In this document: piece by piece, positions 28,628 to 37,660 of the stretch | How the letters are laid out: the number at the start of each line of letters is the position of its first letter | Numbering within the stretch: the stretch's first letter is position 1 | DNA from: Staphylococcus succinus | GTDB lineage: Bacteria > Bacillota > Bacilli > Staphylococcales > Staphylococcaceae | NCBI RefSeq assembly: GCF_029024945.1 | Contig: NZ_CP118976.1 | Span: 248,001-312,000 of the forward strand | Reading direction: 5' to 3' | DNA: 64,000 nt | Made by a program: the position numbers and the translations under genes | Notes under the pieces: model-generated | Database searches by the model: none | Told to the model about the DNA's origin: nothing | What the model saw: only the letters and a program-made list of their open reading frames with translations

Positions 28628-29182
28628 TTATTTAACTTTCTTTTCGGGTATTGGAAAGTATTCGAATATTTCTCCACTTTCGATTGCATGACTCAAATTT
28701 TCTAGCCATTCGTAATACGGTAAAGTATCGATTAACTGCTGTTTGATTTCATGAGCTTCTTGTTTTGTAGGCTCATCGACATTTTTATCGTTGATAAGGT
28801 CATCAAGTAATGCAACGGAATCATGTACGGCTTCAGAATTGATAACAATCTCTCTATGCCATTTACGTGTGAAGAAATTACTGAAGAAATTGAAAAAGTT
28901 TTTTTCGGCGGTAAAATGTTGTTTTCGACTACCACGTGTAAATTGCTGTTTAACAATATCAAATTCTTGAAGCCTTTTAACGCCAGCGCTCATACTTGGC
29001 TTACTCATTTGAAGTTGTTCGCGCATTTCATCTAACGTCATACTACCTTCAAAGAGCATTGTGCCGTATAAATTTCCTACACTACGGTTAATTCCATAGA
29101 GATCCATCGTTTCTCCAATTGCGTTAATAACGATGTCTTTTGCTTCATTTAATTGGTGATCAGGGTTGTTTGAATGTACCAA
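28628..29182 (-). CDS. cudC: GbsR/CudC-type choline-responsive repressor
   Basis: MarR-like regulator of betaine synthesis, 184 residues. It shares AIGETMDLYGINRSVGNLYG and the recognition-helix stretch MTLDEMREQLQMSKPSMSAG with B. subtilis GbsR, which represses choline uptake and oxidation genes until choline is present. I choose TTG 29182, with a perfect GGAGGTG 6 nt upstream (29189-29195). The in-frame ATG at 29200 lies before that site and would put the ribosome site inside the gene. It is divergent from cudA and convergent with cudT. Confidence 0.9.
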   Translation of the reverse strand: MVHSNNPDHQLNEAKDIVINAIGETMDLYGINRSVGNLYGTMLFEGSMTLDEMREQLQMSKPSMSAGVKRLQEFDIVKQQFTRGSRKQHFTAEKNFFNFFSNFFTRKWHREIVINSEAVHDSVALLDDLINDKNVDEPTKQEAHEIKQQLIDTLPYYEWLENLSHAIESGEIFEYFPIPEKKVK

Positions 29183-29284
29183 AATGTACACCTCCGACAT
29201 ATTATTTTAAAAAATACAAATTTAAAATATTAGGCTAATTTGCCTTAATAGCGAGGAAACTAACCATTTTCTATTTAAACTCGT

Positions 29285-29314
29285 TTGACACCCTTTCGTT
29301 TACTATGCTAACAT
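29285..29314 (+). promoter_or_regulatory. Promoter of cudA
   Basis: A perfect -35 TTGACA at 29285 and TAACAT at 29309, 18 bp apart. The -10 is imperfect. Confidence 0.5.
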
Positions 29315-29325
29315 AAAATCTATAA

Positions 29326-29357
29326 AATTCGTTAAATAAAAATTTAACAAACTTAAC
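29326..29357 (+). promoter_or_regulatory. Candidate CudC operator at the cudA start site
   Basis: AATTCGTTAAAT, then ATTTAAC, then AAACTTAAC. GTTAAAT-AAAA-ATTTAAC (29331-29348) is a perfect dyad just downstream of the -10, where a repressor would act as a roadblock. Confidence 0.55.
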
Positions 29358-29370
29358 GGAGGTAATTTTA

Positions 29371-30864
29371 ATGGAACTTGTAAAAAATTTATCTCGTCGT
29401 CAATATATTGATGGTGAGTGGGTAGATAGCTCTAATAAAGAAACAAGAAAAATTATTAATCCATATAATCAAGAAGTTATTTTTGAAGTAGCTGAAGGTA
29501 CTTCAGAAGATAGCGAACGTGCAATTGTTGCAGCTAAAAAAGCTTTTAATAAAGGTGAATGGGCACAAGAAACGAGCGAAAATAGAGGTAAAAAAGTCAA
29601 AGCAATCGCTGATTTAATCGTAACGCATCGTGAAGAGCTTGCTAGACTTGAAACTTTAGATACTGGTAAAACATTAGAAGAATCATATGCCGATATGGAC
29701 GACATTGCGAATGTATTTAACTACTTTGCTGGTTTAGCCGATAAAGATGGTGGAGAAATTATAGATTCACCGATTCCAAATACGGACAGTAAAATTGTGA
29801 AAGAACCGGTAGGCGTGGCAACACAAATTACACCGTGGAATTATCCTTTACTACAAGCATCATGGAAAATCGCTCCAGCTTTAGTTACAGGGTGTTCATT
29901 GGTTATGAAACCAAGTGAAATCACACCATTAACAACAATTCGTGTATTTGAATTGATGGAAGAAGTTGGATTTCCTCAAGGTGTAATTAACTTAGTATTA
30001 GGTAAAGGTTCTGAAGTTGGTGAACCATTATCGTCACATAAAGATGTTGACTTAGTTTCGTTTACAGGTGGTATTGAAACAGGTAAACACATCATGAAAC
30101 AAGCAGCTAATCACGTTACAAATGTTGCATTAGAATTAGGTGGTAAAAACCCTAACATTATTTTTGATGACGCAGATTTTGAACTTGCAGTTGATCAAGC
30201 ATTAAATGGCGGTTTCTTCCATGCAGGTCAAGTTTGTTCTGCAGGCGCAAGAATTATCGTCCATAACGATATTAAAGATAAATTTGAAGCTGCTTTAATA
30301 GAAAGAATTAAACGTATTAAATTAGGTGATGGTTTTGATCCTGAAACTGAAATGGGACCAGTCATCTCAGCAGAACATAGAGAAAAAATAGAAAAATATA
30401 TGGAAGTTGCTAAATCTGAAAATGCGACTATCGCTATAGGTGGTAAACGTCCTGAACGTGAAGATTTACAAGATGGTTTCTTCTTTGAACCAACAGTTAT
30501 TACAGATTGTGATACTTCAATGCGTATTGTACAAGAAGAAGTATTCGGGCCTGTTGTTACAATTGAAGGCTTCTCAACAGAAGAAGAGGCAATTGAGCTT
30601 GCAAATGACTCAATTTATGGCTTAGCTGGCGGACTATTTACTAATGATATTAACAAAGCAGAGCGTGTTGTTAATAAATTGAGAATGGGGACAGTTTGGA
30701 TTAATGACTTCCACCCATACTTTGCACAAGCACCATGGGGTGGTTATAAACAATCAGGTATTGGTAGAGAACTTGGTAGAGAAGGTTTAGCAGAATATCA
30801 AGTAGAAAAACATATTCTACGTAATACGAATCCAGAACCAGTGAACTGGTTCGGCAGTAAGTAA
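29371..30864 (+). CDS. cudA: Betaine-aldehyde dehydrogenase
   Basis: Oxidises betaine aldehyde to glycine betaine with NAD(P). The 497 residues hold ITPWNYPLLQASWKIAPALV, LELGGKNPNII and the catalytic Cys289 in HAGQVCSAG, the GbsA pattern. ATG 29371 follows ACGGAGG. It is followed by the choline dehydrogenase, which makes its substrate, 69 bp away. Controlled in all likelihood by the divergent CudC through the dyad overlapping the transcription start. Confidence 0.95.
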   Translation: MELVKNLSRRQYIDGEWVDSSNKETRKIINPYNQEVIFEVAEGTSEDSERAIVAAKKAFNKGEWAQETSENRGKKVKAIADLIVTHREELARLETLDTGKTLEESYADMDDIANVFNYFAGLADKDGGEIIDSPIPNTDSKIVKEPVGVATQITPWNYPLLQASWKIAPALVTGCSLVMKPSEITPLTTIRVFELMEEVGFPQGVINLVLGKGSEVGEPLSSHKDVDLVSFTGGIETGKHIMKQAANHVTNVALELGGKNPNIIFDDADFELAVDQALNGGFFHAGQVCSAGARIIVHNDIKDKFEAALIERIKRIKLGDGFDPETEMGPVISAEHREKIEKYMEVAKSENATIAIGGKRPEREDLQDGFFFEPTVITDCDTSMRIVQEEVFGPVVTIEGFSTEEEAIELANDSIYGLAGGLFTNDINKAERVVNKLRMGTVWINDFHPYFAQAPWGGYKQSGIGRELGREGLAEYQVEKHILRNTNPEPVNWFGSK

Positions 30865-30933
30865 GCGACAATTATTTAAATTAAGCTTTATTCATATAAA
30901 CAACACAATTAAAATTCAGGAGGCAATATATAA

Positions 30934-32616
30934 ATGAGACAATCTTATGATTATATTATCATTGGTGGGGGTAGCGCTGGTTCAGTATTAGGTGGCAGAA
31001 TAAGTGAAGATGCTTCAAATAATGTGCTTGTATTGGAAGCAGGACGAAGTGACTATCCGTGGGATTTATTAATTCAAATGCCAGCAGCGTTAATGTATCC
31101 AGCAGGTAACAAACTATACGATTGGATTTATGAAACAAATGCAGAACCACATATGGATGGACGTAAAGTAGGCCATGCACGTGGTAAAGTATTAGGTGGT
31201 TCAAGTTCAATCAACGGTATGATTTATCAAAGAGGTAATCCTATGGACTATGAAAAATGGGCTAAACCAAAAGGTATGGAGCATTGGGACTTTGCACATT
31301 GTTTACCATATTTCAAACGTTTAGAGACAACATTTGGTTCTAATAAAGATGATGAATATCGTGGGCACCATGGTCCAATTAAATTAAGACGTGGTCCTGC
31401 TACAAACCCATTATTCCAAGCATTCTTCAATGCAGGAGTGGACGCTGGATATAATAAAACGCCAGATGTAAATGGTTTCCGTCAAGAAGGATTTGGACCA
31501 TTCGATAGCCAAGTACATAATGGACGTCGTGTTTCAGCTTCTAGAGCTTACTTACACCCAGCTATGAAACGAAAAAATTTGGAAGTACAAACGCGTGCAT
31601 TTGTAACTAAATTAAACTTCGAAGGTAATAAAGTAACAGGTGTTACATTTAAGAAAAATGGCAAAGAGCATACTGTAAGTGCAAAAGAAGTTATTTTATC
31701 AGGTGGAGCAATTAACTCACCTCAATTATTACAATTATCAGGTATCGGTGATTCAGAACATTTACGTTCATTAGGTATTGAACCTCGTTTACACTTACCA
31801 GGTGTTGGTGAAAATTTTGAAGACCATTTAGAAGTTTATGTGCAACATGCATGTAAAGAACCAGTTTCGTTACAACCGAGTTTAAATAAACTTAAAATGC
31901 CATTCATTGGTTTGCAATGGATTTTAGGACGTAAGGGCGCAGCTGCCTCAAACCACTTTGAGGGTGGCGGGTTCGTTCGTTCAAATGATGAAGTAGATTA
32001 TCCAAACTTAATGTTCCACTTCTTACCAATTGCTGTAAGATATGATGGTACAAAAGCACCAACTGCACATGGTTATCAAGTGCATGTAGGGCCAATGTAT
32101 TCTAATTCTCGCGGACACCTAAAAATTAAATCTAAAGATCCGTTTGTTAAACCAGACTTCGTATTTAACTATTTATCAACAGAAGAAGATAAACGTGAAT
32201 GGGTAGAAGCTATAAAAGTAGCAAGAAATATCTTGAACCAAAAATCTTTAGATCCATTCAATGGTGGGGAAATTTCACCAGGACCTGAAGTACAAACAGA
32301 TGATGAGATTATTGAATGGGTTAAACGTGACGGTGAAACAGCATTACATCCATCATGTAGCTGTAAAATGGGACCTAAATCTGATGAAATGTCAGTTGTA
32401 GATCCAGATACATTCAAAGTACACGGTATGGAAAATCTACGTGTTGTAGATGCTTCTGTAATGCCTCGTACTACAAATGGTAATATTCACTCTCCAGTCT
32501 TAATGATGGCTGAAAGAGCAGCAGACATCATTAGAGGTAAGAAACCTTTAGAACCTGAGTATGTTGATTATTATCGTCATGGTGTACATGATAAAAATGC
32601 AGGTACAATTAAATAA
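30934..32616 (+). CDS. cudB: Choline dehydrogenase (GMC oxidoreductase)
   Basis: FAD enzyme oxidising choline to betaine aldehyde. The 560 residues start YDYIIIGGGSAGSVLGGRIS, the FAD-binding motif, followed by GRGKVLGGSSSINGMIYQRG-like GMC signature 1 near residue 80; the C-terminal MPRTTNGNIHSPVLMMAE bears the catalytic histidine. ATG 30934 follows CAGGAGG. Staphylococci use this BetA-type enzyme where B. subtilis uses the alcohol dehydrogenase GbsB. Confidence 0.94.
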   Translation: MRQSYDYIIIGGGSAGSVLGGRISEDASNNVLVLEAGRSDYPWDLLIQMPAALMYPAGNKLYDWIYETNAEPHMDGRKVGHARGKVLGGSSSINGMIYQRGNPMDYEKWAKPKGMEHWDFAHCLPYFKRLETTFGSNKDDEYRGHHGPIKLRRGPATNPLFQAFFNAGVDAGYNKTPDVNGFRQEGFGPFDSQVHNGRRVSASRAYLHPAMKRKNLEVQTRAFVTKLNFEGNKVTGVTFKKNGKEHTVSAKEVILSGGAINSPQLLQLSGIGDSEHLRSLGIEPRLHLPGVGENFEDHLEVYVQHACKEPVSLQPSLNKLKMPFIGLQWILGRKGAAASNHFEGGGFVRSNDEVDYPNLMFHFLPIAVRYDGTKAPTAHGYQVHVGPMYSNSRGHLKIKSKDPFVKPDFVFNYLSTEEDKREWVEAIKVARNILNQKSLDPFNGGEISPGPEVQTDDEIIEWVKRDGETALHPSCSCKMGPKSDEMSVVDPDTFKVHGMENLRVVDASVMPRTTNGNIHSPVLMMAERAADIIRGKKPLEPEYVDYYRHGVHDKNAGTIK

Positions 32617-32625
32617 AATGTAAAC

Positions 32626-32672
32626 AAAAAGTAACCGCTGGCCTTATCACAAGGCTAACGGTTACTTTTTTG
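32626..32672. terminator. Bidirectional terminator after cudB
   Basis: AAAAAGTAACCG pairs with CGGTTACTTTTT, with an inner GGCCTT/AAGGCT helix. It lies between convergent cudB and the MerR gene. Confidence 0.85.
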
Positions 32673-32684
32673 TTTACAAATGCT

Positions 32685-33032
32685 TTATTCTTGTTCCAAT
32701 AATTTGAATTTATTTTCTAATGTTTTTAATCCTTCATCAATGAGCGCTTTTTGCTCTAATAAATTGTTTTGATGTTCTGTAAAAATTGCTTTTCTTTTTT
32801 CAATTGTAGATGGTCCTTGGTGATAAAGTTCAGCAATTACTTTAATTTGAGCAATGGGCATATGCGTTTGCCGCATACATTTGATAAACTCAATCCAGTA
32901 TAAGTCTTCAGATTTGAAGTCTCTATAACCATTGCTGTCGCGTTCTACGAAAGGAAATAACCCAGATTTATCATAATATCTGATTGTATGTGCGCTTATA
33001 CCAATTTGTTGTGCTGCAGTTTTAACATTCAT
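32685..33032 (-). CDS. MerR-family transcriptional regulator
   Basis: A 115-residue regulator with the MerR winged helix at residues 4-70 (QIGISAHTIRYYDKSGLFPF) and a C-terminal coiled coil for dimerisation. There are no cysteines in a metal-binding pattern, so it is not a classic metal sensor; relatives often control short-chain dehydrogenases or aldo-keto reductases in response to electrophiles. It follows the SDR gene and the small unknown gene on the same strand. ATG 33032 follows TAGGAGA. Confidence 0.85.
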   Translation of the reverse strand: MNVKTAAQQIGISAHTIRYYDKSGLFPFVERDSNGYRDFKSEDLYWIEFIKCMRQTHMPIAQIKVIAELYHQGPSTIEKRKAIFTEHQNNLLEQKALIDEGLKTLENKFKLLEQE

Positions 33033-33102
33033 ATAGAAAATCTCCTAATTTAATGAATATGTGACAGACTAGAAGTTTTATATAATGTCTACATATTTTA
33101 AT

Positions 33103-33432
33103 TTAGTTTAACTTGGTTAATTGATTAATGAGTGTTTCGTGATGTGTATTAATGATGGCTTTAAAGCCGAAAGTATTTTCTAGCGCTTCAATGAGCCTTG
33201 CTTTATTATCATAATGAATTAATTTAACATCAGTTATGCATAAACCAATCCCTTTAATATCATCATGATATAAATTGTTTTGGTGTGATAGTTCGATAAG
33301 ATAATGTGCTAAATCTTTTACGTAATTTTCTGTTGCGATTTGTACGGTTTGCTGATCGATAGTCTTGTTGTTATCGTCAATAATACTTAGTTGAGTTTCT
33401 AGATTTGAAAAGTTTGCAACGAAATATTGCAT
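33103..33432 (-). CDS. Unrecognised 109-residue protein
   Basis: I do not recognise this protein. It is acidic to neutral, mixed alpha/beta by eye, with no membrane segment and no cysteine cluster. The middle, DDIKGIGLCITDVKLIHYD, followed by a short fold of fGFKAIINTHHETL, faintly recalls the N-terminal half of a ROK/actin-like domain, too weakly to name. Two adjacent ATG codons follow GGAGG; the second (33432) has better spacing. It sits 14 bp after the SDR gene, probably in the same operon, and before the MerR gene. Confidence 0.6.
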   Translation of the reverse strand: MQYFVANFSNLETQLSIIDDNNKTIDQQTVQIATENYVKDLAHYLIELSHQNNLYHDDIKGIGLCITDVKLIHYDNKARLIEALENTFGFKAIINTHHETLINQLTKLN

Positions 33433-33446
33433 CATAAAACCTCCAT

Positions 33447-34205
33447 TTATCTTGTAGTATAGCCGCCATTTGCAAATAATGTTTGACCGTTAATCCACCA
33501 ACCTTCTAAAGTTAAGAATTTAATAATTGGCACTATGTCTTCTATTTGTGTGAGTTGATTGTGTAATGCTTGAGATTTATGGAACGTCACTGCATCATCA
33601 GATTCTTGTGGATAAAAGAAAGGTGTATCCATAGGGCCAGGCGCCACGTTATTGACAGATATACCACGTGACATAAACTCTTTTGAAGCAGCGCGTGTAT
33701 AATGTTCTAAAGGTGCCTTTTCGCCTGCGTAGGTGGAATAATACCCAGTATATGCTGATAATAAGGAAGTAGCAATTGATATTATTTTTCCATGATTATT
33801 CATATATTGTTCGGCATACTTTATAAAAAAATAGGCTTGTTTAGCATTAACGTCTTGCATCGTATTATAATCAGATTCTGTTGTATCTGAAATAGATTGC
33901 TTTAATACTTTTCCGACTGTATTAATAGCAATATCGACTTTACCAAATGTTTTTACTGCAAATTGGAACAGAGCTTCTATATTGCTTACAATTGTTAAAT
34001 CACCTGAAAAAAGGGCGCCTTGTCCCCCTAAAGATTTCACTTGTTGAAGTGTATATTGTGCTTCTTCAAGACTGTGTTCATCATGATGGTGAATAATAAT
34101 ATTCGCACCGCTTTGTGCATAAGACTGACTTAGCAATCCCCCTAGATTTTTAGCACCACCAGCAATAACGACGACCTTATCTTGTAAACTATTGAATTTT
34201 CCCAT
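33447..34205 (-). CDS. Short-chain dehydrogenase/reductase
   Basis: NAD(P)-dependent oxidoreductase of 252 residues with the Rossmann motif VVVIAGGAKNLGGLLSQSYA, the NTVG motif, the catalytic serine region SIATSLLSAYTGYYSTYAGE holding YxxxK, and the PGPMDTPF loop after it. The glycine motif AGGAKNLGG is the less common classical-SDR variant. ATG 34205 follows AAAGGAGG. It appears to start a three-gene unit with the unknown 109-residue protein and MerR. Substrate unknown. Confidence 0.86.
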   Translation of the reverse strand: MGKFNSLQDKVVVIAGGAKNLGGLLSQSYAQSGANIIIHHHDEHSLEEAQYTLQQVKSLGGQGALFSGDLTIVSNIEALFQFAVKTFGKVDIAINTVGKVLKQSISDTTESDYNTMQDVNAKQAYFFIKYAEQYMNNHGKIISIATSLLSAYTGYYSTYAGEKAPLEHYTRAASKEFMSRGISVNNVAPGPMDTPFFYPQESDDAVTFHKSQALHNQLTQIEDIVPIIKFLTLEGWWINGQTLFANGGYTTR

Positions 34206-34289
34206 ATAAAAACCTCCTTTGGAATATACAGAGACTGTACACCTTAGAGCGCACTATCAAGCAAATATAAGGGCATATAGTTGGGACTT

Positions 34290-34330
34290 AAAAAAGGGTA
34301 GAAAACATTATGTTTTCTACCCTTAAAAAA
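34290..34330 (-). terminator. Terminator after the teichoic-acid-type transferase
   Basis: On the minus strand AAGGGTAGAAAAC pairs with GTTTTCTACCCTT, then TTTT. It starts about 30 bp past the stop. Confidence 0.85.
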
Positions 34331-34358
34331 TTCATTTGGAATTGTTATTTAACAGAGA

Positions 34359-36518
34359 TTAAGATTGTTTGCGCGTAATTATATCAGCAATGGCACGGGA
34401 TGATGCTCCGTCCTCTAATGCACAAAAGTCATTATAGAAGCGCTCGATTTTATCTTTATATTCAGCTTCGATTTGATCTAAGTTTTTAAGATCTTCGGCT
34501 AGTTTATATGCATCTTGATAAATAGGACCTGGTAAATCGTTGTTGTAATCAAGATAGAAACCTCTTAAATCTTGGCCATATTTATCTAAATCATAGGCAA
34601 AGAATATTTGTGGACGTTTTAATACACCATAATCAAAGAAGACAGATGAATAATCGGTAATTAAGCAATCTGAGACTAAATATAATTCAGAGATGTCACT
34701 ATAGTTTGAAACATCGATAGCAAAGTCTTCATATCCTCTTAAATCAAGTGCATTAGAGATTAAGTAGTGCATTCTTAATAAAATAACATACTCATCGCCT
34801 AATTTTTGTTGTAAGTTGTCTAAATCAATTTTTAAATCGAATAAATATTTACCTTTTTTAACAAACTCATCATCTCTCCACGTTGGAGCGTACATGATGA
34901 CTTTTTTATCTTGTGGCAAGTTTAAACTCTCTTTAAGTTCTTGGATATAAGCTTCGTCATTGGCACGATTAACTAATAAATCATTTCTTGGATAACCAAC
35001 TTCAAGTATTTTTTCAGGTGGCATCCAAAATGCTGTTTCAAATATTTTAGTTGAATAAGCATTAGGAGAAACTAAATAGTCCCAACGACTCGTTTCTTCT
35101 CTGAAATTACGTTTGTAGTTATCTGTTGTAGTTCCTGGCATACGAATAACTTTCATATCATTTGCTAAACGTTTTAAAGGTGTCCCATGCCATGTTTGGA
35201 TATAAACTTGGTTAGGCTTTTTATTTAAATAAAGTGGTAATCTAGCATTAGCAACCCAGTATTTTGCTTTAGAATAAGCTTCATAGTAGGCGGCTGAGCC
35301 TTTTTTAACTTTTTTAGCTGGACCTGGAAGGTAAACATTACCTGGCTTTTTAAATACCCAAATAAACTCATAATTAGGGTGATGTTTCATCATATACTCA
35401 TAAACATATTTAGGGCTATCACTGTAGTTTTTACCGCCGAAAGCTTCAAATACTATTGTGTTAGGACTTACTTTATCTTCACTATCTGTAAGTTGATAAT
35501 GCGCACGATTTTTATTTTTTCTACCTAGTGCGACACTTTTTAGTAGTCTCGTATTTTTTCTTAACTTGTTGATTTTATGAGCGGTGTCACGTTTGTTTAA
35601 CATCAACATTAATGATTCTAAAATAAATAAGGGCTTTTCATTTTTGAAAATATTAAATATTAAAGATCTTGTAACTTTTGGTAGTAATTCACTATGATTT
35701 TCATATCTTTCGTCAGTTTTTCTTAAAGAAGGTTCGAAAGAATATTTATATAAATGTCTCATTTTATTTTTTATGAAACGTTTATTTTCTTTATTAGGTG
35801 CACGTTTAATAGAGTCGGCAAAACTGGAAACATAATCACTAAAAACGATACTGAATTCTTGTTGTGATAACGTTGGTTTCAAGAAAGGATCATAGATTTC
35901 ACCTTTGATATAAAATGGGAATCGACTGATACGTACAAAGTTATCAGCATATTTGATAAATTCTAAAACGAATGACCAATCGATAAACACATTTAAATCT
36001 TCACTAAACTGTAAGTTATGTCCGCGTGCAATTGCTGTTTTAAAGACAATATTACATACTGAGTGTTTTCGTAAAAATTGATTAGATTTATTTTCTGTTT
36101 TTAAAAATTCAACTTTCACTAAATTTTGATCCACGTATTGTGGGATGTCTAAAGTGAACGAATGGATTGGTGCGATAAGTGCATCATAGTGACGGATCTT
36201 CTTCATATAGAATGAAAGTGCATATGATGCTAAATAATCATCTGAATCAATGAAAATGAAATAAGGTGCATCAATTTCTTTTAAAGCGACGTTTCTTGCA
36301 TGTGCGTGTCCTGTATTTTGTTCTAAGTCGATTTCTTTGACTGTTATATCCCAATCTTGTAGACAGTGAGAAGCAATTGTTTTAGATTGATCAGTTGACC
36401 CATCATTAACTAAAATTAACTCAAAATCTTGAAATCTTTGTTGTTTAAGACTACTTAAACATCTTTCTATATAATCTTCCGAATTGTAATAAGTAACTAT
36501 AACGGATATAGACTTCAT
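34359..36518 (-). CDS. Fused GT2 glycosyltransferase and CDP-glycerol glycerophosphotransferase (TagF-like)
   Basis: A 719-residue cell-surface polymer enzyme. The N-terminus is a GT-A glycosyltransferase (VIVTYYNSEDYIERCLSSLK, then FIDSDD near residue 92). The C-terminus, about 345-715, is the TagF/TarF polyol-phosphate polymerase fold: TWHGTPLKRL, MYAPTWRDDE and LITDYSSVFFDYGVLKRPQI. So it probably adds a sugar and extends glycerol-phosphate or a related unit on teichoic acid or a capsule-like polymer. ATG 36518 follows AGAGGG. It stands alone, away from other tag/tar genes, so the polymer is not known. Confidence 0.85.
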   Translation of the reverse strand: MKSISVIVTYYNSEDYIERCLSSLKQQRFQDFELILVNDGSTDQSKTIASHCLQDWDITVKEIDLEQNTGHAHARNVALKEIDAPYFIFIDSDDYLASYALSFYMKKIRHYDALIAPIHSFTLDIPQYVDQNLVKVEFLKTENKSNQFLRKHSVCNIVFKTAIARGHNLQFSEDLNVFIDWSFVLEFIKYADNFVRISRFPFYIKGEIYDPFLKPTLSQQEFSIVFSDYVSSFADSIKRAPNKENKRFIKNKMRHLYKYSFEPSLRKTDERYENHSELLPKVTRSLIFNIFKNEKPLFILESLMLMLNKRDTAHKINKLRKNTRLLKSVALGRKNKNRAHYQLTDSEDKVSPNTIVFEAFGGKNYSDSPKYVYEYMMKHHPNYEFIWVFKKPGNVYLPGPAKKVKKGSAAYYEAYSKAKYWVANARLPLYLNKKPNQVYIQTWHGTPLKRLANDMKVIRMPGTTTDNYKRNFREETSRWDYLVSPNAYSTKIFETAFWMPPEKILEVGYPRNDLLVNRANDEAYIQELKESLNLPQDKKVIMYAPTWRDDEFVKKGKYLFDLKIDLDNLQQKLGDEYVILLRMHYLISNALDLRGYEDFAIDVSNYSDISELYLVSDCLITDYSSVFFDYGVLKRPQIFFAYDLDKYGQDLRGFYLDYNNDLPGPIYQDAYKLAEDLKNLDQIEAEYKDKIERFYNDFCALEDGASSRAIADIITRKQS

Positions 36519-37100
36519 CGTTTTCCCTCTTTTTTTAAATTTTTCTTATATTTACATATAAAATAGAATGTAGCAAATTTTCACTATCATTATCAAATAT
36601 AAAGTGATAGTAATTGATTTGTGGTGTGTGAAATGTTACGAATTTAAAGTAAAAATTCTGTTTTTATAGCTTTATATGATACTAAAGACCACATTGTAGC
36701 ATTTTCAGTAGAATTAAATAAAACATAAACCCTTTAATGGGGATGATAATGTTTATTATAATACAAAGAAAATAACTGGCAACACTTTGTGAAATAATCA
36801 TTGAACTCTTTTATTTTACTATAAATATATAATATATCCAGTAAATTAACAAAAGTATATACTATAACTATTTATCTAATAATAAAAAAGTTATAATAAT
36901 TTCAATAGAATTTGTTTTTTTACAATGTTAAATTCTTTGTTAAGCTTAATGTTATAGGCTTGTGTAAAAAATATAATCTTATGAAAAGTAAAATGCACAA
37001 GGTCAAGCATAATAGTAACAAGTTCTATGAGTGACTTTTAAAAGTAACACTTTAATAAAAAGTCATTCATAGATATAACTAAAAGTGAGCGGTGATATAG
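36519..37100. other. 582-bp intergenic region
   Basis: A+T-rich promoter region for two divergent genes. An inverted repeat (ACTATCA/TGATAGT, near 36584-36613) lies close to the transferase gene, and a 15-bp hairpin lies near the acetyltransferase. No gene seen. Confidence 0.5.
37025..37072 (+). promoter_or_regulatory. Leader hairpin upstream of the acetyltransferase
   Basis: CTATGAGTGACTTTT pairs with AAAAGTCATTCATAG (14 of 15 positions) around an 18-nt loop, 28 bp before the start codon. It has no following T-run, so it is more likely an operator or an RNA leader structure than a terminator. Confidence 0.45.
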
Positions 37101-37556
37101 ATGGTAATTAGAAAAGCGACACAGAGTGATTTAGCTATGATTGACCGTATGATACCAAAAGTATTTAAAGAATCTATGGACACTAAAATAAACTTAACTG
37201 ATGAAACAATGCAATCAATGTCTAGAGCGTTGGTACATCAAGGCGCGGTGTATTATATATTTGTAGAAGATGGAAAAGTGAAAGGATTTATTCTTATAGA
37301 TTTTAAAAAAGATGACATCGCTCAACATGATTACGGTTTTATATATGAATTATATGTTATAGATATATATAGAAACCAAAGAATTGGAGAAAGTTTATTG
37401 AATTTTGTTGAAAAAATTTTTCAAGATCATGATATGAGTGAAATTAGATTAAACGTTTATGCGAATAACTTTGCTAAATTGCTATATCAAAAATTAGGTT
37501 ATCAAGAGAGAAATATAACAATGTCTAAGGTGATTATAAATAAAGAAAGCCAATGA
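37101..37556 (+). CDS. GNAT-family N-acetyltransferase
   Basis: A 151-residue acetyl-CoA-dependent transferase. The core ELYVIDIYRNQRIGESLLNF includes motif A (RxxRIG) that binds acetyl-CoA, and NVYANNFAKLLYQKLGYQER is the typical motif B. ATG 37101 follows GAGCGGTGAT. Acceptor unknown. The long leader with a hairpin is the only hint of regulation. Confidence 0.83.
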   Translation: MVIRKATQSDLAMIDRMIPKVFKESMDTKINLTDETMQSMSRALVHQGAVYYIFVEDGKVKGFILIDFKKDDIAQHDYGFIYELYVIDIYRNQRIGESLLNFVEKIFQDHDMSEIRLNVYANNFAKLLYQKLGYQERNITMSKVIINKESQ

Positions 37557-37570
37557 CTTTAATAGGAGAC

Positions 37571-37660
37571 ATGATTGATAATTTGATATTCATTTCCGCA
37601 ATGATTGTAGTGTTTATACATATAATTGCGATATGCTTCCTCAGACCAGTTATGAGATGA
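37571..37660 (+). CDS. Possible 29-residue membrane peptide
   Basis: An ATG frame of 29 codons right behind the acetyltransferase, preceded by AGGAGA at very short spacing. The product, MIDNLIFISAMIVVFIHIIA, then ICFLRPVMR, is one hydrophobic helix with a basic end. Such peptides occur as type I toxins or small membrane proteins, but chance frames in A+T-rich DNA look the same. Confidence 0.25.
   Translation: MIDNLIFISAMIVVFIHIIAICFLRPVMR

Noticed and set aside
29183..29200. ATG 29200 as cudC start
   Set aside because: The perfect GGAGGTG lies downstream of it, so the ribosome would start at TTG 29182.
36578..36596. Fur-box-like TGATAATGATAGTGA upstream of the TagF-like gene
   Set aside because: Only the left half matches the Fur 7-1-7 pattern; the right half has three mismatches, and the gene has no link to iron.
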